This document shows, one piece after another, positions 7,346-14,897 of a stretch of DNA of 21,099 nucleotides. The stretch is from CAZWUW01 sp964636895. GTDB taxonomy: Bacteria; Bacillota; Thermincolia; Thermincolales; CAZWUW01. Positions within the stretch are counted from its first letter, which is position 1. The number at the start of each line of letters is the position of its first letter. Under the pieces are notes generated by a model. It was given only the letters and a program-made list of their open reading frames with translations, was not told the DNA's origin and made no database searches. The DNA lies in assembly GCA_964636895.1 (NCBI GenBank), contig CAZWUW010000053.1:1-21099 (forward strand), written 5' to 3'. A program made the translations under genes and the position numbers.

Positions 7346-8944
7346 ATGTCTGAAGCTGTATTAAAGCCGGAGCTGCCGGAAGTGGCTACAAAAGAAAAAA
7401 ATGAATTACACAGATCAATCAGTTGGACCGGCGCCTTTTGGGTAGCAAGCGGCGTGCCGGCCCTGGTGTTATTTTCCATCGGGGGTATTGCGGCTACCAT
7501 TGGCGCGCCGTCATGGTTTGTCTGGTTCCTGTCAATAATGCTGGGTTTTATACAATCGTTTACTTATGCCGAGCTTGCCGGGTTGTTTCCCAATAAGTCG
7601 GGCGGTGCTTCGATTTATGGGGCCATTGCCTGGGCAAGGTACAGTAAACTGGTGGCCCCGCTGTCCACTTGGTGCAACTGGTTTGCCTGGTCGCCGGTGC
7701 TTTCAATCGGTACGGGACTTGCGGCCGGTTACATCCTAACCTCCCTTTTTCCGGCTGATTCTGTAATCAGCACATGGCAAATAACGCTGCTGGACCTTAA
7801 CGGAATTAAAGAAGGTCTCAGTCTGCGCATCAATTCGACTTTCCTGCTTGGGGCGGCTATTCTCCTAAGCATTTTTACCGCCCAGCACTTTGGTATTGCC
7901 CGGGCGGCGAAGATACAGATGGTAATGGCTGTAGCGGCGCTGCTGCCTCTGATTATTATCGGGATTGTTCCTTTGCTGACCGGTGATATAGTACGCGCCA
8001 ACTTTTCGCCCTTTGCGCCTTTGAGCGGCGCTTGGGACAAGGCCGGGTGGACCCTGTTCCTTGGCGGCATGTTCATTGCGGCATGGTCGACATACGCTTT
8101 TGAGACGTCGATATGCTACACCAGGGAGTTCAAAAATCCAAAAACTGATACATTTAAAGCAATTTTTTATTCCGGTCTGCTTTGTGTTTTTGTCTTTGCT
8201 AGCGTTCCTTTGGCTTTTCAAGGTGTACTCGGGGTTAAGGGCATGACCGACCCCAGTATCCTTGACGGGTCCGGGGTAGCCAAGGCTATGGCCGGCATGG
8301 TGCATGGCGGGGCTTTTATCGCTAATTTGATTGTACTAATGTTAATTTTAGCCTTATTGCTGGCAATCATGACTTCTATGGCCGGTTCGGCCCGGACTCT
8401 TTATCAGGCTTCCACCGATGGCTGGCTGCCGAAATATTTGTCCAAAGTTAACAAGCACGGTGCACCGACCAACGCCATGATGACCGACTTCGGGTTTAAT
8501 CTCCTGCTGTTAATGATGTCTGACTACCTTTTTGTGCTGGCAGCGTCAAATGTCGGTTATATTCTGCTTTGTTTCCTTAACCTGAATGCGGGTTGGATTC
8601 ACCGCTTTGATAATGCGCATGTGCCACGTCCGTGGCGCGCGCCCACCTGGTTAATTGGAGTTAATACCCTGCTGGCCTTTGTTAATCTCGTTTTCTTGGG
8701 TGCCGGTGCCAACGTCTGGGGCAAAGGCACATTGATGACCGGTCTGCTCATGGCGGCCTTAGTTATTCCGGTATTCCTGTACCGCCACTACATCACAGAC
8801 AAGGGGGTTTTTCCGGCCGCAATGCTGGAGGAACTGCAGTTGTCGGAAGGCACACCGATGGTCAGGCGTGCCGGTATATTGCCGTATATTGCCCTGGCCG
8901 CAGGGGTTGCTGTGGTTGCGGTCAGTTATACAGTGTTTAACTAG
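7346..8944 (+). CDS. APC-family amine/amino-acid permease (candidate methylamine transporter)
   Basis: A 532-residue polytopic membrane protein with about 12 hydrophobic helices. After a charged N-terminal tail of roughly 25 residues comes an APC-type first helix region (WTGAFWVASGVPALVLFSIGG), then FTYAELAGLFPNKSGGASIYGAIAWARY, matching the conserved TM2-TM3 region of amino-acid permeases. By position and control (sigma-54 promoter and UAS shared with the methyltransferase operon) it probably imports methylamine or a related amine, like the MtmP/MttP permeases of methanogens; this is inference. The ATG at 7346 follows GGGGGGG at 7333-7339; an in-frame TTG at 7340 is too close to it. The stop is TAG, with a TAA five codons later. 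Confidence 0.85.
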   Translation: MSEAVLKPELPEVATKEKNELHRSISWTGAFWVASGVPALVLFSIGGIAATIGAPSWFVWFLSIMLGFIQSFTYAELAGLFPNKSGGASIYGAIAWARYSKLVAPLSTWCNWFAWSPVLSIGTGLAAGYILTSLFPADSVISTWQITLLDLNGIKEGLSLRINSTFLLGAAILLSIFTAQHFGIARAAKIQMVMAVAALLPLIIIGIVPLLTGDIVRANFSPFAPLSGAWDKAGWTLFLGGMFIAAWSTYAFETSICYTREFKNPKTDTFKAIFYSGLLCVFVFASVPLAFQGVLGVKGMTDPSILDGSGVAKAMAGMVHGGAFIANLIVLMLILALLLAIMTSMAGSARTLYQASTDGWLPKYLSKVNKHGAPTNAMMTDFGFNLLLLMMSDYLFVLAASNVGYILLCFLNLNAGWIHRFDNAHVPRPWRAPTWLIGVNTLLAFVNLVFLGAGANVWGKGTLMTGLLMAALVIPVFLYRHYITDKGVFPAAMLEELQLSEGTPMVRRAGILPYIALAAGVAVVAVSYTVFN

Positions 8945-9020
8945 CCCGCTAAGTGCAAGTAAGGCCTGGCGCACTGCCTGGTACTGGTTGTAAAAAGTGA
9001 AGCCGAATAAAGATTTAATA

Positions 9021-9063
9021 ACCAAGGGTACGATTTCAGCAATGGAATCGTACCCTTGGTTTG
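9021..9063 (+). terminator. Terminator-like hairpin after permease 1
   Basis: The arms ACCAAGGGTACGATT (9021-9035) and its exact complement (9046-9060) form 15 base pairs, extended by a G-U and a C-G pair to a six-base loop. Only TTT follows, so termination may be modest. The tip carries GATTTC and GGAATC, resembling the activator half-sites with a 6-base spacer. Confidence 0.6.
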
Positions 9064-9118
9064 TCAGCTCCTTAACATTAATATGCTGAGTTTGTAACCC
9101 TAATCAACCCATAATAAT

Positions 9119-9136
9119 TGATTTAGATTGTAATCT
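9119..9136 (+). promoter_or_regulatory. Putative activator (UAS) site 1 before membrane operon
   Basis: TGATTTA-GATT-GTAATCT has the same 7-4-7 layout as the other sites, with degenerate arms. It ends 142 bases upstream of the -24/-12 element. Confidence 0.45.
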
Positions 9137-9186
9137 GCCCCGGAATGATGCTGCTCATGTGTTTTTCATTTTTGGTGCGGACGACC

Positions 9187-9204
9187 TGATTTAGTTTGGA
9201 ATCG
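9187..9204 (+). promoter_or_regulatory. Putative activator (UAS) site 2 before membrane operon
   Basis: TGATTTA-GTTT-GGAATCG keeps the 7-4-7 layout with an almost perfect right arm. It ends 74 bases before the -24/-12 element. Confidence 0.5.
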
Positions 9205-9277
9205 CGGCCTTAATCTACGGATATACCTAAAGTCTGCAATACCGTGTATAACAGCGTATGCTATGAGGCAATAAAAG

Positions 9278-9294
9278 TTGGCACTTTATTTGCA
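9278..9294 (+). promoter_or_regulatory. Sigma-54 (RpoN) promoter of the membrane operon
   Basis: TTGGCACTTTATTTGCA is the closest of the four to the consensus (TGGCAC, five bases, TTGCA). GG is at 9280-9281 and GC at 9292-9293. The predicted start is near 9305. Confidence 0.88.
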
Positions 9295-9339
9295 TTACAA
9301 AGGTAGTAGTAGTGTTATAAAAGGAGGTGTTGAGGATTT

Positions 9340-9378
9340 ATGAGCAGATAGGCGCAGGCATCGACCGCACTTAAATAA
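9340..9378 (+). promoter_or_regulatory. Leader ORF with in-frame amber codon before membrane operon
   Basis: A strong AAGGAGGTG (9321-9329) precedes ATG 9340. The ORF reads M-S-R, then UAG at 9349-9351, then AQASTALK and UAA at 9376-9378. The AAGGAGGG ribosome binding site of the next gene starts two bases later. The plan is the same as the leader of permease 1: start signal, early UAG, then a UAA against the next Shine-Dalgarno. Expression and function are unproven. Confidence 0.4.
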
Positions 9379-9394
9379 AAAAGGAGGGAATTCC

Positions 9395-9988
9395 ATGGCA
9401 GTAAACCGTATTGAGGCTGCGCGCATTGAAGAGCATGTCACTGTCAGTGAAACACGCATTTCCAAAATGAGCCGTAATGACAGAGGCATCATAGTGTTTT
9501 GGATTATTTTCATGTGGATTATTCTGGCATCTGTTTACATGCAGGTAAGTGCTTTGGCGGATAAACCCGAAATCCGGATAGTTGCTTTAGTTGTCGGGAT
9601 ACTAGTGGGGACGTTTAATACTGCTGCTCTTATAGCTGTATTAGGTCATTTAAAGCATAAAAAGAACCAGCTTTATGCGGAGGACATCTATCATTTGGAA
9701 AAAATGCAGGGCGTTGGGGCGAAAAAATGGGATTTTTGGAAAATCTTTGACGTTTTGTTCATTCTGGTCCTTTGCTATCTAAGTCTGCTGATGCCAATTT
9801 TGTTACGCGGCAAGGTGCTGGTTGGCGGCGGCGGGGGCGGCGGGATGCAATATACTTTTACCTGGTTCAGTCTCATCTTATGTGTATTGGCCGCCGGCGG
9901 TTTTGGCTATTTTTTGCTTACCCATTCAGAAAAAGAATTAAAGGTATTGGTTGAAAAAGTATATGGCAAGAAGGGGGAAGGCCAATGA
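9395..9988 (+). CDS. Four-helix membrane protein of unknown function (197 aa)
   Basis: I do not recognise a family. The protein has a polar N-terminal tail of about 30 residues and four likely membrane segments at about 31-52, 61-85, 117-137 and 156-175. A charged cytosolic-type loop lies between the second and third, and a run of seven glycines (144-150) precedes the fourth. The ATG is six bases after AAGGAGGG. It is the first structural gene after the sigma-54 promoter, and its stop overlaps the next start (ATGA). It could be an accessory subunit of the permease encoded two genes on, but this is only inferred from the operon. Confidence 0.8.
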   Translation: MAVNRIEAARIEEHVTVSETRISKMSRNDRGIIVFWIIFMWIILASVYMQVSALADKPEIRIVALVVGILVGTFNTAALIAVLGHLKHKKNQLYAEDIYHLEKMQGVGAKKWDFWKIFDVLFILVLCYLSLLMPILLRGKVLVGGGGGGGMQYTFTWFSLILCVLAAGGFGYFLLTHSEKELKVLVEKVYGKKGEGQ

Positions 9989-10158
9989 GCTTCTGGCAGA
10001 TAATGAATTATGTGGCTTGGGCGGCAGCGGCGCTGATATATTTTTGGCTGGTGCGGGATTTCCTGCAGACAAACAAGGAATATGACGAGAGCATACTTTT
10101 GGGTACTTACACCGAAGAGGAGTTTGACGTGGCTGTGGAAGAAGGGGGGCAGACTTAA
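9985..10158 (+). CDS. Small single-pass membrane protein (57 aa)
   Basis: A 57-codon ORF with one membrane helix at about residues 6-24 (IMNYVAWAAAALIYFWLV), followed by an acidic soluble tail rich in Glu/Asp. It is coupled on both sides: its ATG overlaps the stop of the gene before it (ATGA), and its TAA overlaps the ATG of the permease after it (TAATG). GGGGGAAGG lies just upstream. The overlaps argue that it is a genuine gene and perhaps a small subunit of the adjacent transporter. Family unknown. Confidence 0.8.
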   Translation: MSFWQIMNYVAWAAAALIYFWLVRDFLQTNKEYDESILLGTYTEEEFDVAVEEGGQT

Positions 10159-11552
10159 TGAGTGAGCAGAACATTGCCGTTACGGTACACGATAAAAGCG
10201 ATCAGCATGGGCATCTGGCAAAGGTGCTGGGGCCTGCCCATGTCTGGGCCCTGGGTGTGGGGATCGTGCTGGTGGGCGAGTTTATGGGCTGGAACTTTAC
10301 CGTGGCCAAAGGTGGTACGCTGGGCTCCATCATAGCTTGCTGGGTTATCGGACTTTTATATGTTTCGCTGGTGATGATCAATACTGAAATCGGCTCGGTG
10401 ATACCGGAGGCCGGCGGTCAGTATGCCATGGCCAAATATTTAATGGGTCCGCTGGCGGCTTTTAATATCGGGTTAATGATTGTGCTGGAATATACGATGC
10501 TGAAATCGGCTAATGTAATGGTTATCGGCCAGATTATGACCACTCTGAATCCGGATGTAAACCCCGTGCCCTGGATTGTACTGACCGTGGGTTTACTAAG
10601 CTGGCTTAATTACCGGGGTATATACGCCACTCTGACTGTAAACTTTATTATTACTGCCATTGCCTATGTAACAATTTTTATATTGTTATTCAGTACAAAG
10701 TTTTGGTCTCCTTCCACCACGCTGCTTAATTTCGGCGAATTATCTAACGGCTTGCCTTATGGCTGGATTGGTATTCTCGGGGCGTTTCAATTCGGGGTCT
10801 GGTTTTACCTGGGGATTGAAGGGACGGCTTTAGCTGCTGAGGAATGCCGCTCCACCGGCCGGTCGCTGCCAATCGGCGCGCTTACCGGTATGGTTTCGCT
10901 ACTGGTAGGGGCCACCATCACCTGGTATGTCAGTTCCGGACTGGTTCAGTGGGAAAAACTTGGCAGCTCTGTTTATCCATTATATGATGCGGCGCTGGCA
11001 ACCAAAATACCTTTTGTAATTGGTGCTTTGTTTTTAGGGACGATGCTTTCCTGTCTGGCTAGCGCTATCGGCTGCATTAACGACGCATCTCGCGGCTGGT
11101 TTTCCATGGCCCGGGATACGCTGATTCCTAATTGGTTCGGCGCCGTGCATCCCAAATACAAAACCCCTTACCGGGCAATTCTGTTCCTGCTGCCCATATC
11201 CCTTAGTTTTGGTTTCACCGGGCTGCTGGATCAGGTGATTACCTTTTCCATTCTTTCCGGAGTGATGATTTATGTATTGATGGGTTATATGATGTTTAAA
11301 TTCAGAAAAATGTATCCGCTGGGCAGTATCCAAAGAGGCTACACATCACCCTGGCATCCCTTCCCGGCGATTACCCTTACCGTATTAGCCTTATTAACAT
11401 TATCAGCTTTATATTTAGGTTACTGGATAAACCTGCTGGCCGGCATAACCTTCTATATGATTGCCTCAATATGGTTTGTTTTTCACCGTTATAAATTTGT
11501 TGACCATAACACCTTGATTAAGGACCACTGGCCACGGCCGCAGGGTTATTAA
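10158..11552 (+). CDS. APC-family permease, ethanolamine-permease-like
   Basis: A 464-residue integral membrane protein with about 12 helices. The N-terminal block GHLAKVLGPAHVWALGVGIVL followed by GEFMGWNFTVAKGG resembles the ethanolamine permease branch of the APC superfamily, and TEIGSVIPEAGGQYAMAKY and GIEGTALAAEECRSTGRSLP are further APC-like conserved loops. It differs clearly from the permease at 7346. Given the shared sigma-54/UAS control with mtmCB-pyl, a methylated-amine substrate is likely but unproven. Its start overlaps the stop of the 57-residue gene and its stop overlaps the start of the next gene (TAATG in both cases). Confidence 0.87.
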   Translation: MSEQNIAVTVHDKSDQHGHLAKVLGPAHVWALGVGIVLVGEFMGWNFTVAKGGTLGSIIACWVIGLLYVSLVMINTEIGSVIPEAGGQYAMAKYLMGPLAAFNIGLMIVLEYTMLKSANVMVIGQIMTTLNPDVNPVPWIVLTVGLLSWLNYRGIYATLTVNFIITAIAYVTIFILLFSTKFWSPSTTLLNFGELSNGLPYGWIGILGAFQFGVWFYLGIEGTALAAEECRSTGRSLPIGALTGMVSLLVGATITWYVSSGLVQWEKLGSSVYPLYDAALATKIPFVIGALFLGTMLSCLASAIGCINDASRGWFSMARDTLIPNWFGAVHPKYKTPYRAILFLLPISLSFGFTGLLDQVITFSILSGVMIYVLMGYMMFKFRKMYPLGSIQRGYTSPWHPFPAITLTVLALLTLSALYLGYWINLLAGITFYMIASIWFVFHRYKFVDHNTLIKDHWPRPQGY

Positions 11553-12211
11553 TGATTTACCTGGCAATTGGCCTGCTTTTTCTCCTGATGCTGGGGAGTG
11601 CATATATTTACTGGCGCTCCTGGCAGGAGACAAAGCAAAAACAGGAGCTGTTTTACAGTGAATTACTGCCATATATAGAAGAGGCCATGATCATAGAAGA
11701 CCGGAATTCATTTCCATCCCTGCAGGGGCTTTATAAAAATAAAAAAATAAAGGTCATCCCGCAGGTGGATAACCTGTCCCTGCGCAGACTGCCCCGTCTT
11801 TATGCCAAAATTTATATCCGGATTGACAATGAAAAACTCTGCCGGATCGTTAAAGCCAATGAGCCTAAGCATCTATTCACGCCGGCCGGTTTTGAAAATC
11901 GCTGTATGGTACTGGGTGAAGAAGGGTCGGAGTTTAATTTGTTTTTGGCTGCAGAGGTTCAAAATGGGGATGTTGGTTACAATAATATTGCCGCACTCTT
12001 GTCAGGTAAGGAAAATTATGCGGAAATATTAATCCAAAAAAATTATATCAGGGCTACAGTAATGTTGGCCAAGGGGGAAAAGGCTCATTATGCGGTGCTG
12101 CGGGCCGCTAGGTTCCCGTTGTTGGCGCTGAAATATGAGCATTTTCATAATACAGTGGAATTACTATTTAGGCTGCGTGAGGAGGTGATAAAAATTGAGC
12201 AAGCAAGCTAA
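11552..12211 (+). CDS. Membrane-anchored protein of unknown function (219 aa)
   Basis: One N-terminal membrane helix (residues 2-20, IYLAIGLLFLLMLGSAYIY) is followed by a soluble domain of about 195 residues with mixed helix/strand character and no motif I recognise. The helix is followed by basic residues (WRSWQETKQK), which suggests that the bulk stays in the cytoplasm. The start ATG overlaps the permease stop. The end overlaps the next gene by 17 bases, and the GAGGAGGTGAT within its last codons is that gene's ribosome binding site. Confidence 0.78.
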   Translation: MIYLAIGLLFLLMLGSAYIYWRSWQETKQKQELFYSELLPYIEEAMIIEDRNSFPSLQGLYKNKKIKVIPQVDNLSLRRLPRLYAKIYIRIDNEKLCRIVKANEPKHLFTPAGFENRCMVLGEEGSEFNLFLAAEVQNGDVGYNNIAALLSGKENYAEILIQKNYIRATVMLAKGEKAHYAVLRAARFPLLALKYEHFHNTVELLFRLREEVIKIEQAS

Positions 12212-12470
12212 GGGGAAGTTGCCGGCCGGGGGAAGGTTGCCGGCCTGGGTGCCGGTTGTCGCTGCAATAGTTATTCCCGGCTCCGGGTATGTTTTGCTGG
12301 GGGTGCCTTCACGCGGCCTGCAAATGTTGTTTTTCATGGGTTTTTTGGGTTTTATTACTTTTACTTTAACGGATGCAAACATTTCCCCGGTGGGCAGGTT
12401 TGCCGGCGGGTTGGCGGTATGGGCGCTGTCGGTGGTGGAAATATCCCGGCTGGTCAAGGCAAAAGGCTGA
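12195..12470 (+). CDS. Small membrane protein (91 aa)
   Basis: It starts at TTG 12195, eight or so bases after GAGGAGGTGAT. After a basic N terminus there are two or three hydrophobic segments at about 18-36, 41-58 and 66-83. The segment IPGSGYVLLGVPSRGLQMLFF resembles the PG-x-G-x-hydrophobic-x-G hairpin of small bacterial membrane proteins of the TM2/DUF5683 type, but I would not assign a family. It is the last gene of the five-gene membrane operon. No clear terminator follows it. Confidence 0.72.
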   Translation: MSKQAKGKLPAGGRLPAWVPVVAAIVIPGSGYVLLGVPSRGLQMLFFMGFLGFITFTLTDANISPVGRFAGGLAVWALSVVEISRLVKAKG

Positions 12471-12477
12471 TATGGCT

Positions 12478-12495
12478 TGATTCCGCCCGGAATCA
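12478..12495 (+). promoter_or_regulatory. Putative activator (UAS) site 1 before mtmC
   Basis: TGATTCC-GCCC-GGAATCA is a perfect 7-4-7 palindrome, extending one more base pair on each side to TTGATTCC/GGAATCAA (12477-12496). No T-run follows it, so it is not a terminator. It starts 204 bases before the -24/-12 element. Confidence 0.65.
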
Positions 12496-12556
12496 ATGGC
12501 CAAAAAGCGTTATAATCATGGGTTTGCAGGGGTTTGATACAGTTGTCCGTCGCTGG

Positions 12557-12574
12557 TGATTCAATGCGGAATCA
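12557..12574 (+). promoter_or_regulatory. Putative activator (UAS) site 2 before mtmC
   Basis: TGATTCA-ATGC-GGAATCA differs by one base from the perfect palindrome. It ends 107 bases before the -24/-12 element. Confidence 0.6.
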
Positions 12575-12681
12575 AAATAAACGGGGTCTGCCTGCCTGTT
12601 GTCGCTGCCAGTCCAAAGTGCTTTAGCCGCCAACCCGCGAATTGCTTGTGCTCAAAGGATTTTTTTAGCAACACGGCGTTC

Positions 12682-12698
12682 TTGGCATAAAATTTGCA
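12682..12698 (+). promoter_or_regulatory. Sigma-54 (RpoN) promoter of the mtmC-mtmB-pyl operon
   Basis: TTGGCATAAAATTTGCA has GG at 12684-12685 and GC at 12696-12697 with exact spacing. The predicted start is near 12709, leaving a leader of about 33 bases before mtmC. Confidence 0.87.
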
Positions 12699-12741
12699 TA
12701 TAATAATTGCATGTAGCGATGGGAAGGAGGTGTAAAGATTA

Positions 12742-13389
12742 ATGAGTAAAGAGGCCATTTTGAACAAGCTTAAGGAAGCTATTGAAGAACTGGACAAAGA
12801 CATGGCGGAAGCGGCTGCAAAAGAAGCGTTGGCAGCCGGTGTCGAGCCGATGGAGGCCATTCAAACCGGTTTGGGACAGGGCATGAATACCATCAGCAAC
12901 CTCTTTGATGAAGGGGAAATGTTTGTGCCGCAGATATTGCTGGCGGCAGAAGCATTTGAGTCGGCGGTAAGCATCCTGACGGCTGATATGTTGGAGGCAG
13001 ACCGCGCAAAGACTAAACTGGACAAGGTTATTGTGCATACGGTGCAGGGTGATATTCACGATGTAGGTAAAAATATAGTTAAGACCATGTTGAGTGCCAG
13101 CGGCTTTGAGGTGATTGACCTGGGCCGGGATGTGCCGGTGGATGAGGTGGTACGGAAAGCTATTGAGCTGAATGTGGACATTATCACCGGTTCCGCCCTG
13201 ATGACCACCACTATGCCCGCTCAGCGCGATATCATCAAAGCACTGGAAGAGGAAGGCGTGCGTGACAAGATAAAATGTATGTTTGGCGGCGCGCCGGTAT
13301 CCCAGGAATGGGTAGACAAAATTGGTGCCGATGCTTACGGTGAAAACGCTGCCGAAGCTATCGCCAAGGCCAGGGAATTAATGAGTTAA
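12742..13389 (+). CDS. mtmC: Monomethylamine corrinoid protein
   Basis: This 215-residue protein carries the corrinoid that accepts the methyl group from MtmB and hands it to the next methyltransferase. Residues 1-90 form the helical cap domain of the methyltransferase corrinoid proteins. Residues 94-213 form the B12-binding Rossmann fold. It contains the cobalt-ligand motif DIHDVG (D104, H106, G109), GSALMTTTM at 150-158 for the nucleotide tail, and FGGAPV at 181-186. The ATG follows AAGGAGGTG. It is the first gene after the sigma-54 promoter and lies 24 bases before mtmB, so the substrate is assigned as monomethylamine by pairing with MtmB. Confidence 0.92.
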   Translation: MSKEAILNKLKEAIEELDKDMAEAAAKEALAAGVEPMEAIQTGLGQGMNTISNLFDEGEMFVPQILLAAEAFESAVSILTADMLEADRAKTKLDKVIVHTVQGDIHDVGKNIVKTMLSASGFEVIDLGRDVPVDEVVRKAIELNVDIITGSALMTTTMPAQRDIIKALEEEGVRDKIKCMFGGAPVSQEWVDKIGADAYGENAAEAIAKARELMS

Positions 13390-13413
13390 ATTATAGCGAA
13401 GGGAGGTAAGAGT

Positions 13414-14802
13414 ATGGCTCTTGTCAAAAAGGTCACCGTTTTCGACGTTTATGACCGGGCTAAGTCCGGTCCGAAAATGGACGAAAACGTGTGGGACAAC
13501 AAATTAATACCCCAGACAGCCACCCGGCTGAAGGAGAAGTACGGCATCAAAATGGACAAAAAGGTCATTGTGCCGACTGATCCGGACTTAATTAACAATT
13601 TGTTCAAGGCCGGGTTGGAAATGCTGCTGGAGTGCGGCATATATTGTATGGATACCGGCAGAGTAATCAAATATACGGAAGAAGAAGTGCTGACTGCCAT
13701 CAAGGCAGCGCCGACGCGGGCGGTGCTGGGAGAAGGCAGGGATGCGGTGATCCTGGCTCCCCGGAATCACAAAGATACGCGGCCGCCGGTAATCCAGGGC
13801 GGACCGACTGGTTCGCCGGTGTCGGAGGAAATGTTTATCGCCTGTCACCAGTCTTATGCTCAGGAAGCGCTGGTGGACACGATTGTGGACGGCGTACTGC
13901 AGACCATCAACGGTAAGGACCCGGTGCCGGGAAGTCCCTGGGAGATTGCCGCCGTTAAGTCGGAAGCAATCTTTGTGCGGGCCGCTCAGTTAAGGGCAGG
14001 CCGGCCGGGGATGGCATTGTAGGGGAACGAAACTTCACTTTCGGCCGCCGGAGTAATCGCGGCAGATTTTCCGGGCGGCATGCGGCCATCTGACAGCCAT
14101 GAGGTATCCCAGTTAAATGAGTTGAAGATTGACGTAGGTGCGTTAGCCTTCTGTGCTCATTATGCACTAACCGGGAGTATCATCATGTGTGAGCAGATGC
14201 CGATATACGGCGGCTATGCCGGTGGTCTCGAAGAGACTACAATAGTCGACGTGGCAACAACTATTAACGCCTTTGTTATGACCGGGGCAACCTGGCACCT
14301 GGATGGTCCCATCCATGTGCGCTGGGGTATTACCACGGCCAGAGAGCCTCTGGCTGTGGCCGCTCACTGCGCCATGGCTATTGAGGCCAATACCAATTTG
14401 ATGCTGGGTAACCAGTACTATACCGTAGCCGGACCTTGCACAGTCATGTGTCTGCTGGAAACAGCAGCCCAGGCCATGAGCGATACCGCCAGTGGTCGGG
14501 AAATCCTTTCCGGGGTAGCTGCCGCCAAAGGGGTGGCCACCAATTACACCACCGGCATGGAAGCCCGCATGATGGCAGAAGCGGCCCGGGCTGTAGCGGG
14601 TATGGAAACCGCCAAGGTCAACGAGATCATTGACAAGTTAGTAGCGATGTATGAAAAGGATTTCAAAACAGCACCCAAAGGCAAGCCGTTCCAGGAATGT
14701 TATGATGTGGTCAGCCTCACTCCCACCCAGGAGTACCTGGATGTGTATGATGAGGCGGTCAAAATCCTGACCGGACTGGGGCTAACCTACTGGCAGAAAT
14801 AG
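13414..14802 (+). CDS. mtmB: Monomethylamine:corrinoid methyltransferase with in-frame pyrrolysine (UAG, codon 203)
   Basis: MtmB transfers the methyl group of monomethylamine to cob(I)alamin on MtmC. The reading frame of 463 codons is interrupted only by TAG at 14020-14022, inside GRPGMAL-O-GNETSLSAAG. That corresponds to GRPGMGV-O-GPETSLSA of Methanosarcina MtmB, where residue 202 is pyrrolysine, the catalytic residue that binds the amine. Similarity continues without a break on both sides (SDSHEVSQLNELKID, EQMPIYGGYAGG, DTASGREILSG, KPFQECYDV). The total of 462 residues fits the family (458 in M. barkeri). pylT and all pyl genes follow at once, so this is readthrough and not a broken gene. 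The ORF ends TAG-TAA, a tandem stop. The ATG follows GGGAGGTAAG. Confidence 0.96.
14043..14087 (+). other. RNA hairpin just after the mtmB amber codon (PYLIS-like candidate)
   Basis: About 20 bases after the UAG, GCCGCCGG (14044-14051) can pair with CCGGGCGGC (14071-14079) with one bulged G, and GGCCGC (14043-14048) can alternatively pair with GCGGCC (14082-14087). Archaeal mtmB carries a stem-loop (PYLIS) at a similar position. The sequence is coding, so the pairing may be partly coincidental. Confidence 0.35.
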
Positions 14803-14825
14803 TAAGCAATAACTTAGCCGGTTTA

Positions 14826-14878
14826 GGGTAGGCGGGCCGTGGTGTTTGTGGTATTATTGGTTATGTGTCCGCCTGCCC
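14826..14878 (+). other. Long-loop hairpin between mtmB and pylT
   Basis: GGGTAGGCGG (14826-14835) pairs with CCGCCTGCCC (14869-14878) over ten pairs including one G-U, with a 33-base loop. CCGG elements just outside may add pairs. It ends about 20 bases before pylT and is followed by TTATATTTT, so it could be a processing signal or a weak attenuator. Confidence 0.4.
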
Positions 14879-14897
14879 CGGCCGGTTATATTTTCAT

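Noticed and set aside
9304..9312. Three TAG triplets in a row at the start of the membrane-operon transcript
   Set aside because: They lie before any Shine-Dalgarno or start codon, so they are not translated; a simple GTA repeat explains them.
12477..12496. Palindrome after the 91-residue gene as a Rho-independent terminator
   Set aside because: The stem is only eight pairs and no T-run follows; the match to other upstream sites makes an activator site more likely.
12711..12716. ATG-TAG at the predicted 5' end of the mtmC transcript as a third amber leader
   Set aside because: It has no ribosome binding site and no coding length before the UAG, and it may lie at or before the transcript start; probably chance.
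13414..14022. mtmB read as a pseudogene with a premature stop
   Set aside because: The TAG is at the known pyrrolysine position, similarity continues in the same frame for 260 residues, and pylT plus all pyl genes follow.
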